Positions 47,233 to 57,000 of a DNA stretch of 64,000 bases are shown here, in pieces. A model generated the notes under the pieces. That model saw only the letters and a list, made by a program, of their open reading frames with translations, searched no databases and had not been told where the DNA came from. The DNA lies in NCBI RefSeq assembly GCF_028502605.1, contig NC_079234.1:620001-684000 (forward strand), given 5' to 3'. The first letter of the stretch is position 1; each line of letters opens with the position of its first letter. A program made the position numbers and the translations under genes. The stretch is from Trichoderma breve. Its lineage: Eukaryota > Ascomycota > Sordariomycetes > Hypocreales > Hypocreaceae.

Positions 47233-48450
47233 ATGGCCCGCCTTTTTAACCTTTCCGCGCTTCTGGGTGTGATTGTCGCCTTAGCCCCTTCCTCTGAGGG
47301 TGTTGCCACGGCGAATAAGCAGGTTGAAGTGCCGCGTGAGCTGACGTACAACCTTCCTCAAACATTTCACTCGGATCTCGCCCAAGGGTTCCTCGGAGGC
47401 ACAGTCACCACATCTAAGAAGACTCAACGCCTACTCAAAGAGGCCTTTAATGCCAACTTCGTTATTTATGATGCCGAATTCAAAGATATTCTTGGCAAAA
47501 ACCCTACTCTCGAACTTGTTGCTCAAGATGACGAGGTAGTTGCATACGAAGGCGGTCTCTGGGTGGCTGACCGCGACGAGGTGTGGATGACGAGCTCCGT
47601 TGTGGTATACAACAGAACTTGGATCTCGATTCTGAAGTTGAAGGACAATACGATCCACACGCCTTCATTCCATGGGGACGACTTTGTTACACCAAATGGT
47701 GGATACTATTTCAATGGCACGGCATACTTTGGCACGGTGGGAAACGTGACGTCTCCCGCTGGTGTCGTCGGTATCAACCCCAGGACCAAGGAGGTTACTA
47801 CTGTTGTCAACTCCTATTTCGGACTCAACTTCAACTTTATCGATGATGTTGCATGGACCCGTCGCTGTGGCAAGAACTACATGTTCTTCACCGACTATGG
47901 GACACCAGCGGTGTTCCCAGGAGTTGCGAACAAGGGCAAGCTTCAAATCGCTAATGCTGTCTGGCGATTTGATCCTCAAGATGCAACTCTGATGCCAGTC
48001 ATCCTTCGTTCTGAAGTCGCAGCACCAAATGGCGTTCGGGTCAATGCGGATGGGACTAAGTTGTTCGTGGGTGATTATTCGCTCACTTCAGTGATCGGTG
48101 CAGCAAACGAAACCTTTGGCGGTCCGTCCGTTATTGAGTATGATTTGGACGAGAATGCTCGACCGGTGAATAAGAGGCCCTTCTTCATGGCTAGGGATGC
48201 TGCTGTCGATGGCATCCATCTTGACGACTTCGGAAGAGTTTGGACTGCTGAGGATGATGCTATTTCTGTCCGCGATAAGAAGGGCAAGCTTTTGGGATCC
48301 ATCAACACCTGGAACCTGCGGGAGAATTCAACAGTCCCTGTGGTTGCAAACTTTGCTCTGGCTGGGGACAGGCTTGTCGTGCTGGCTTCTACTCGCATTT
48401 GGGTCGTAAAGCTCGGCCAACAGCTTGTCTCTGGTGGAGATCTCAGTTAA
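47233..48450 (+). CDS. Secreted SMP-30/gluconolactonase-like protein
   Basis: Single-exon gene for a six-bladed beta-propeller of the SMP-30/gluconolaconase/LRE-like family, 405 residues. The ATG at 47233 gives a clear signal peptide (MARLFNLSALLGVIVALAPS), so the product is secreted; upstream in-frame ATGs would hide it. Propeller features include WVADRDEVWMTS, the metal-ligand region SEVAAPNGVRVNADGTKLFVGDY, and DGIHLDDFGRVWTAEDDAI. Several N-glycosylation sequons fit secretion. Members hydrolyse lactones or related cyclic esters and need a divalent metal. Extracellular opening of a lactone or lactam-like precursor before uptake by the neighbouring transporters is a reasonable inference but not shown. 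The catalytic assignment is by fold only. Confidence 0.82.
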   Translation: MARLFNLSALLGVIVALAPSSEGVATANKQVEVPRELTYNLPQTFHSDLAQGFLGGTVTTSKKTQRLLKEAFNANFVIYDAEFKDILGKNPTLELVAQDDEVVAYEGGLWVADRDEVWMTSSVVVYNRTWISILKLKDNTIHTPSFHGDDFVTPNGGYYFNGTAYFGTVGNVTSPAGVVGINPRTKEVTTVVNSYFGLNFNFIDDVAWTRRCGKNYMFFTDYGTPAVFPGVANKGKLQIANAVWRFDPQDATLMPVILRSEVAAPNGVRVNADGTKLFVGDYSLTSVIGAANETFGGPSVIEYDLDENARPVNKRPFFMARDAAVDGIHLDDFGRVWTAEDDAISVRDKKGKLLGSINTWNLRENSTVPVVANFALAGDRLVVLASTRIWVVKLGQQLVSGGDLS

Positions 48451-49367
48451 AAAGCTCCAGGGTATGTGTCGAAAAGGTGAAGAGAAGAGTCGTAGGCGCT
48501 GCGATGGAGCTGTTGGGATGCAAAAAGTTTTATAATATGTAGTCCTCTACCTAGATAGCGTGATAAATCAAACAGACCCGACATTTCCTAGCCAACACCA
48601 CAGTGCTTTCATCTTAGCGTTGACTGATACATTAACTTATACAGCGAGCGCCGCCACCCACGTTCACCTCGCCAACATTGCGTTAAGGTCATGGTAAGAA
48701 GGATCGGAGTCCCAATCAATTGCAAAGTGTCTACTGCATACATGTACGCCATGAATTGAGTTATGCCACCGCTTGTTTATCACCTCTTGCGTTTAGAGCA
48801 GACAGCGGCTGAAAATACCTGAATGACTGGGGACATGCGCTGATCTTTGGCGTTGCGATAAGGCTTCTCCCCGACTGGGCGGTTTGCTTCTATTGTCGCC
48901 GGGACTCACCGAATTACGCACGAAACTAACCGTGTAGATACGAGAAGATACCAAGTTCTTGACGCCCTCTAATATCATTGATATCAGACGCCCGAACTGC
49001 TGCGCAGCCGAAGCGCCTGGCACGCCGGATACGCCGAAGACGCCAATGGCTGAACTAGTCGTAGTTCCAGATTGCATGGACTCCATTCGGTCGCAGTCCG
49101 GGGTAATGGACCCCCCAGATTCTACAACCCCAGCTTTATGGGGATGTGCTGCGTCTGTTAGCCAGAGCATACTACATGTATGCTGCAGCCTTAACAGGCG
49201 AGCCAGTTACTCCCTTTCTGATGACCCTGGGAAGTAGTTACGATTGGATACTGAGAGAATATATAGTCCGTCAACTATTGCGTTCCAGGAGAAGAAACAC
49301 CTCGGTCCATTCATGTTCATTCTCTGAAAACTAACAGCCATTGCCCATACTATTTTTCGCCACCATC
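48451..49367. promoter_or_regulatory. APC permease upstream region, two TACATGTA sites
   Basis: TACATGTA at 48739-48746 and 49173-49180, about 620 and 190 bases upstream of the permease ATG. No other gene seen. Confidence 0.45.
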
Positions 49368-51354
49368 ATGGACGAGGTTACCCCTACGAATGCCAAAACG
49401 GCAGATGGTCTCAATAATGATGATCTGGAGCTGCATGCACAAGGTTACGATCGTGAGATGCCAAGGCGCTTTTCCTTGGTATCTCTGATCTCGCTTTCCT
49501 ATGCGTTGTTTTCTACATGGAACGGTTACGGTAGCTCATTTGGCATAGGCTTTACTGAAGCCTCCTCTGCGGGCTCACTGTACAGCCTCATCATTGCTGC
49601 CGCCATGACAGCCTTAACAAATGCGGGAATGGCTGAGCTTGCCTCGGCCTATCCCGTTGCTGGAGCCCAGTACTACTGGTCATTTGTCGTATCCAGACCG
49701 GACTGGGCTCCATTCGCTTCGTACATGTGAGAAAAAGCCAAATGCCGTCTCCCAAGCACTGACAAATCGGTGAATTACTGACCCATATCTTCAAAGGGCT
49801 GCCGGCGTCAGCACTCTTGGTTGGTGGCTCGGCCTCGCTAGTGTCACGAACTTTGTGGCCGCCATGATTCTTGGTATTGCCCAGCTTAGCTATCCCGAAT
49901 ATACCATCACCCGCTGGCATACTTGGCTCGTGTTCGTGGCCATCACATGGCTTGCAGTTGGATTCAACGTGTTCTGCACGAAGTGGCTGCCCCTATGGAA
50001 TAAGTTTATGCGCAAGCAAAGTTCTCGCCACCACACACAGTCAGTCCCTTTGCTAACTCACCCTTCAGTATATTTCTCTATAATTACGATGACTGCCACG
50101 ACAGTCACCCTGTTTGCTTGTGCGGCGCCCAACTTCCAGACAGCAAAATTTGTCTTTACGGATACCACAAACTCAACAGGCTGGAGCAATGACGGCTTTG
50201 CGTTCCTGCTTGCTATCCTAAACGCACTATACGGATTCCTCGGCGGAGACGCTGGAGCCCACTTGTAAATATACGCGAAAGACGTTGCCTCTCCATGGGC
50301 TGACCGTATTCTCTAGGTGTGAAGAAGTGCCGAATCCAAAAGTGAACGTACCGAAGGTGATGGTAAGTGATTAGTATCTACTCCTGCCTTCGATCCAGCA
50401 CTAACCCTCCGCAGATGTATCCGATCTTGATGGGTGTGATCAGTGGTAGGTTGCAGTTCCTCTCGATACTGTGAATTTGACTAAAATAAGTTTTGCCTAG
50501 CCCTCCCTTTTGCTATTGCCTTGTCTTTCGTCATCACCGACTTTGAAGCTGTCCTTACCACACCAACTGGACTGCCCCTGATCGAGGTCTATTATCAAGC
50601 TACTGGTAGCAAGGTTGCCACATCCATTCTGATGACCGCATTTGCTGTTTGCTTCTTTGGATGCGCTACTGCCAATATCACCACCTCTAGTCGGCAGATG
50701 TGGTCGGCCTGCAGAGATGATTGCTTCCCGTTCTCCAAATACTGGAAGCAGATCCACCCACGCTGGCAAATGCCCGTGAATGCCTGTTGTCTCTCTGGCA
50801 CTCTCGTGACGGTGAGTTACGGAGACAGCCTTGGACCCGAGATTGTGCTGAAGCTAATGGCTTGTCCAGCTGTATGGGCTCATATTCCTGGGTTCTTCCG
50901 CGGCATTTGCTTCTATGGTCGGAGCCTGCATTGTTTTCATGACAACGTCATACGCCATTCCTCAAGGCATCCTGGCATGGCGCGGGCGAGACAAGGTTCT
51001 CCCACCTCGAGCTGTGAATCTGGGCCGATGGGGCCTAGTCCTCAATATCTTGAGCTGTGTCTGGGTAGCTTGCATCAATGTCGTCTACTGTATTCCTACA
51101 ACCTACCCAGTCACCCTCGAGAACATGAACTGGATATCGTAAGAGCCCTTTGGCACCGAAGCCTTCTATCTCTTTTTCTAATATCAACTAACACGGCTTC
51201 TAGTGTTGTGACAGTGGGAATCATCGCCTTTCTTCTCATCAATTGGGTTACCAACCAGAAATATGTTTTCAAAGGCCCGAATATCAACTTTGAAGTTTTG
51301 AATGCGAACGCTCATGATTTTGTGGAGAAACAAACGGAAACGAGCACATCGTGA
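49368..51354 (+). CDS. APC-family amino acid/GABA permease-like transporter
   Basis: Plasma-membrane amino acid/choline/GABA transporter of the APC superfamily (fungal GabA/Uga4-like group). Eight exons: 49368-49726, 49797-50011, 50069-50264, 50317-50362, 50415-50445, 50501-50811, 50870-51138 and 51204-51354. Motifs: an N-terminal REMPRRFSLVSLISLSYALF, AELASAYPVAGAQYYW, NSTGWSNDGFAFLLAILNA and FAVCFFGCATANITTSSRQMW. The 57-base intron at 50012-50068 has a GC donor (GCAAGC) and branch CTAAC; because it is a multiple of three without a stop, retention would add 19 residues inside a membrane segment. In the lactam context, uptake of GABA or a related omega-amino acid or lactam is likely. Two TACATGTA sites lie upstream. 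Confidence 0.88.
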
Positions 51355-51876
51355 TCATTTGGCTTCGATTTCCATCATGGGGTTACGGAGGCCAGTGACT
51401 TGGATTGAGGGCAATATACATGTATACATGCTGTATGGAGCCATAAGGGTTCACAAGCATCGCCATGGTTCAAGGACCCCGAACTGGTGCCGCAACTTCT
51501 ATAGTTACTATTATATATGCTTGAACCTTGACTTCAGAATCAATAGAGTTCCAAATGGAATTCATATATCGCAACAGTTTGTCGTCGTGAATTTTTAAAC
51601 TGAATTAATTTCGCGCTCACTGCCTTACGAGACGGTTATGGGGATCTCCGTAGACAAAGAGACTCCCTTTGCGCCTGTGAACACATCATAGAACAGTTGC
51701 CATAACCATGACGGGGATGTGCAAAATGTTGCAACAGGAGGCAGCCATGGCGAATGCATATCATTGAGCGGCTAATAGTGTGCACGTTTGATACATGTAT
51801 TCTTCAGTTCTCTGATTTTTTCTCTTTCATTTTCTATCTACCTGTTTGTTCTTCAGTCCACCAAGGGAGAGAGACC
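51355..51876. other. Convergent 3' interval with two TACATGTA sites
   Basis: The permease and the alcohol dehydrogenase converge here. TACATGTA occurs at 51417-51424 and 51792-51799 although no promoter is expected, which weakens a purely promoter-based reading of the motif. No gene seen. Confidence 0.45.
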
Positions 51877-53017
51877 TTAAAGTAGAGACTCATCAACGAC
51901 GCAGACAGCCTTGCCCTTCATTTTCCCAGAGTGTGCCAGCTCGACCATCTTTGGGATTTCCTTAAGACCGTTATACTTGTTCACCTCCACCTGGATATTG
52001 TACTTGGCTACATCGTTCACCATGGCCTGGGTAACTTCTTGTCCAGCCCCTAGAGTGCCAATAACCCGAATATCACGGAAAACAAGCTCCTTGAAAGGGA
52101 TGTTGACCACGTCAGGTTGTGCGACCTGGATCATGGTTCCATGCATTCTGGTCACTGCGCAACCAGTTGCGGCAGCTGTATCATGGTCGCTCAGGTTAAT
52201 CGTAGCCTCAACACCACGATTATCGGTAAGAGCATGAACAGCCTTGACGACTGATTGGAGCCCCTCGCGGGCGTCAAGGACGACCTTGGCACCAGCCTTG
52301 TTGCAAAGGGCAAGGCCCTCATCGCGCGCATCAATAGCGACCACGTTGATACCTCGCGCCAATGCGAACTGGATGCCAAGATGGCCAAGTCCACCACCGG
52401 CACCAACAATGGCGAGCCAGCCCCCTTCCTTGACATTGCTCATGTTGATTGTGCGGTAGACAGTAGTCCCTGCACAGGCTAGCGGTGCAGCACTGAGGAA
52501 GCTGACAGAGTCAGGCAGATGCGCCGTGGTTCGGCTGTCAGAAATGTGATAGTCGGCGAACGCTCCGTCTATCAAAATGCCCAGGTACCCATCGACCTTC
52601 TGGCAGTATTGACGCTGGTCGTCATGGGAGTTACACTCGATGCAGTCTCCACATCGCCCCCTACCCATGCCAGACATGACACGATCGCCTGGCTTGAAGT
52701 TATCGACCTTTGGACCGACAGCCACGACTACACCGCTGCCTTCGTGTGATCCTGTGCAGGGTATCGGGGTTGGGAAATAGCCTTCCATCACCATGAAGTC
52801 GGTGTGACATAGTGAAGCCACTGCCGTTTTGATGAGGATCTCGTATCCTTTCAAGTTCTTAGGGGTCGGGATCTTGTGAACAACGTAGGGCTTGTGGAAC
52901 TATGGGCAATTGCGTTAACAGATTTGGTCATCGTTCACAGCTCGCCAAGGTGCAAGATTTGCTTACCTCCACAACCTGGCACGCCTCCATCTCGTCTGGG
53001 ATATCTGTCAGAGCCAT
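51877..53017 (-). CDS. Zinc-dependent alcohol dehydrogenase
   Basis: Medium-chain, zinc-dependent alcohol dehydrogenase, cytosolic. Exon 1 is 53017-52967 (MALTDIPDEMEACQVVE) and exon 2 is 52899-51877, giving 357 residues. Catalytic zinc ligands appear in ASLCHTD and GSHEGSGVV. The structural zinc site has its four cysteines in GRGRCGDCIECNSHDDQRQYC. The NAD-binding fold has GAGGGLGHLGIQFA, followed by an acidic residue (VVAIDARDEG), which favours NAD over NADP. The group is close to fungal ADH1-like enzymes. In the cluster it could interconvert a semialdehyde and hydroxy acid, as an alternative to the aldehyde dehydrogenase. It marks the far border of the block, and TACATGTA lies 259 bases upstream of its start. 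Confidence 0.92.
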
Positions 53018-54046
53018 GGTTGGTAGTAGTCCGATGCAAGTGCTTTGGCTATCGATAGTGTTTTGGTAGTGGGCTAACAGCAAAGATAGCACAGTCAAAG
53101 GAGCCAAGATGAGTTCTGGAGTCTAGCCTGCATCTGCGGCTTCTATCACGATATAAATAAACATATCTATACGTTGATACCTGATCTTGAATCCTTCATA
53201 CGCTGCAACACCTTGGATCGCGTGCACGCGCTTAACGCCAGGAGCACGGCTGTGGGCGAGTTTATTGGTCTTAGGTACATGTACCTAGGTTTGGCCAGAC
53301 TGCTGGCGTCTTAGGCGCGTACAGCGTGTCTGGCGCTTATATACGCTGCAGAAGCATTGTTGAGTTGCTGGAACAATATGTTTGTGGAAAGGCATTGCCC
53401 AAAGCCTGATGGTGCCGTGGTTCTCTTCCTTTTTGAGTATAATGGCATTTTCCCTTTCAATTTGATACAACTGCTTGAAACCGGCTTCGTTCTTGGATGT
53501 AAATGTATTGAGTACCTTATGTCACCCATTCTCTGCAAACACACTGTAAGACTCCCAGTTCATGACGAAGCCGCAAAAAGGTATCTAGAGAACCTTGGTG
53601 TTTCTGTCAAGGGTCCTGATCAATTCCACGACATGCCAAGTTTGGTCACAGTTACTACATCAGTTCAACCTGACGCCAAGTGACCATTTTGGAAACATCC
53701 GCGAGGTTAATTACGCGCAAATTGAGAATGGCAGGAATATAACTTCGAGCAACGGCACATATTAAATATCAGGGCATTTATTATAAGACCTAGAAAACAC
53801 CTCTAAACCCAAGAGACAGTTTCAATAGCGGATATATAATTCAGCAATATAAAAGAGTAACGGCTACTCCAATTTATTATTTAACACTGCGCTCGAGTAA
53901 TATAACAGCTGAATCTTGTAACTTACATTAATGAATCCATCTTGACGGTTATCACTTATTGACCGACTGGGTACTACACTTACTATCAGATATGTTAGAT
54001 ATTAATGAAATAAATAAATAAATTCACAAAAAGCTAGCCTGGATAA
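53018..54046. promoter_or_regulatory. ADH upstream region and NLR 3' flank
   Basis: TACATGTA at 53276-53283 is the last copy in the window. From about 53700 the sequence becomes AT-rich. A 108-codon open frame on the plus strand (53357-53683) has no recognisable family and is left uncalled. Confidence 0.4.
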
Positions 54047-57000
54047 TTACAAGTTCCTTTTTTCCACCTCCCAGAACTTTTTGTATCTCTCTTCTGCAGC
54101 CCAGCCATGCTCTTCTCGGATTCGGGCAAGAAATTCCTCATCAGGCTCCTGTAGCATATGACAATCTGGCTTTGCACCAGCTTCAAGAAGAACATCAAGA
54201 ATATCCCAATTGGCTCTAATAACAGCCGCGTTAAGCGCACTTCCATACTTCCCATGTCGTTCATTATAGATGATATGATCTTTTCGACGTAATAGGAGCT
54301 GAACTGTTTTAAGCTGGCCGGAGTATGCCGCTGCCTGCAGAGCTGTACCGAAGACGCCACCATGTGCGTTGATATCAATATCATGGCATTTATCAAGGAG
54401 AGTTTCCACACCTTTCGTCATTAAGTTCATTATGACGCCCCGCTTGTCGATTCTCTCTACCAACTGCTCATATTCCTCATCCAAATAAGTCGGTAGGGAT
54501 TCGCAGTCATATTGAGTTGCACATGCAACATGAAGAGGAGACCCAAGCTCACCCAGATTGAGATTGGCATCGGCACCATGGTCAAGCAGAAAGAGGATCC
54601 TCCCTATCCACCATGTTTCAAAGCCATCCTGCCAACGATACGATAGGCTGGAATCCTGCACAAGAGAAAGCACGTAATGAAGGGCAGTACCTCGCTTGTC
54701 ATCAACTAGGTTGAGTTCAGCGCCATGCCCCAATAGCAATTGTAACAGGGTATCAACTTGGAATGATGACTTAATGTGTGGGTAAACATATTCGTCAAAG
54801 GACAAGTTGTGTACAGCAGCAGAGTGGAATGGATTAGGGTATTGGCCCTTATGTATCAGAGGATCTGCTCCGCGCTGAAGCAGTGTGCGTATCACGTCCA
54901 TGCCACCCTCGCACCGAAGAACACGCCCATTTGCGCACGCAATCTGCAGACAAGATCCGTATGGCCCGCCGTTGGCATTCACATCAGCACCGCGATCAAC
55001 CAGTAGTTGAACCAAGTCCAGATGACAAGAATGCAATGCAACTTGTAGAGCAGTTCCGTAATTGCCGCCTTCAGCATTCACATTCGCACCATGATCGAGC
55101 AGCAACCGCCCTGTCATGGGACTGCGAGCACAAGCAGCTTGTAGAGAGGTTCCGTAATTGCCACCTTCAGCATTTACATCGGCGCCATAGTCAAGCAGCA
55201 ACTGTACTATCGAGGGGTTGTGAACACAGGCAGCTTGCAGTGCAGTTCCGTATTCGCCGCCTTCAGCATTCACATTAGCACCACGATCAAGCAGCAACTG
55301 CACTGTCGTAGGGCTGTGGACACAGGCAGCTTGCAGTGCAGTTCCATATCTGCCGCCTCGGGCGTTGACATCCGCTCCATAGTCAAGCAGGATCTGGGCT
55401 AGAGCATTGCTAGTCTTGGGGATGAATCGAGCACAAACAGTTTGCAGTGCCGACCCGAATTCGCCGCCTCCAATGTTCACATCAGCGCCATGTTCGAGTA
55501 GCAGTCGAACAGCATGAATAGCATGATCACTGAAGAGACTCTGGCAGGCTGCGTTTAGTGCCGTCCCGTAGTAGCCGCCTTGGGAGTTGACTTCGGCCCC
55601 GTGATCAAGGAGTAGCTGCATCATTTCGATGTGTCCATGAGATGAAGCCGCTTGGAGTGCGTTACCAAACTGTCCTGCTTGCAAGTTCACGTTCGCAGAG
55701 GCACCATTCTCGAGCAGGAGTTGTGCCATGGACGTGGAACCATCGTAAGCGCAGTGGTATAAGAGTGACTGAGGGTCCCGCTTCTCACCCTCTGTCGCAT
55801 ATTCATTCCCAATTCCCGTGCATGCGCGTATATTTACATCGGCGCCACGGTCGATTAGAAGCTTTGCAACCCCGAGATAAAAAGAAGGGCTCTCATCGCC
55901 CCCCCAGCCAGCGACTGCCGCGTGAAGTGCAGTGTGATGATGCTTCGCTTGAGCGTTCGGATTTGCACCAAGGCTGAGTAGGCGTTCGATCATCGGAAGC
56001 ACATCGCTGGTCTTCCCAAAACGGGGCATAGACCGAATATTACCGTAAGGGAAATAACTTAGTTCTATGAGCTGTTCAAGGGGGTAACCGCCTTCGCCAC
56101 CTATATTGACATCGGCACCTCCCCTGAGGAGCAGCTCGAACTGTTTCCGGCATTTGTATCGTGCTGCTTCGCAAAGTGCTGTCCGGGCCCCCTCGGCAGT
56201 ACCAAGCATGTTGATGTCTGCTCCACTGTCTAGCAAAAATTGAAAACACTCCAGGTCATCATACTGTATTGCTGTAGAAAGGACACTTCCTTTTTCATTA
56301 GAAGGACCGTTTATGTTTGCCCCGCGTCTCACGAGAAGCTTCAAGATATCGAGACACCCGTATTCCACTGCAGTCTGCAAAGCTGAGCCCCATCGTTGAG
56401 CGTCGATATCGGCCCCCCTATCCAAGAGGAGGTTCACCATCACTGCGTCGCCCTTCGATACTGCTATTTGCAGAACGTCCCCGTGTTTCTCGAATTCGTA
56501 TCCAATATCACTTGTGGTTGTTCTTGATGTGTTCGGATCGGCGCCCCTGTCTAACAAAAGCACAGCCACTTCCTTTCTGCCTCCATAGACTGCATACCAG
56601 AGCGCTGTATTCAAGTCTCCTTGTGTCAAATACTTGCTTGCACTGAACGCCTGCGATAATATGCATCCGGTTATACGAACGAAACCCTGGTAAGCGGCTA
56701 AACAGTATGGCCGCAGGTGCAGGTCTAACAACCGTGCGGATCCAAAACGTCGAAGTATATCAAAATCTCCAAGTATATCAGAATCTCTGATTAATTGTGA
56801 AAATTTCTTCATAAAATGTCCAGAGATGACATGTAAGAGGTTTTGGCTTCGGATAGCAAGTGTCTGAACCAGTTTGTTGATAACATCTGCATGCCAGTAC
56901 TCGGAAGGGACCATTTCGAGATGGATTAGACAATTCGAAGACGCGTAAGCCTTCAGGGGGTGAGCTTGTTTATCGCCCTCGTTGACTAAAGCACTCATGT

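Noticed and set aside
53357..53683. 108-codon open frame downstream of the alcohol dehydrogenase promoter
   Set aside because: No recognisable family, weak start context and AT-rich flank; could be a relic but I cannot support it.
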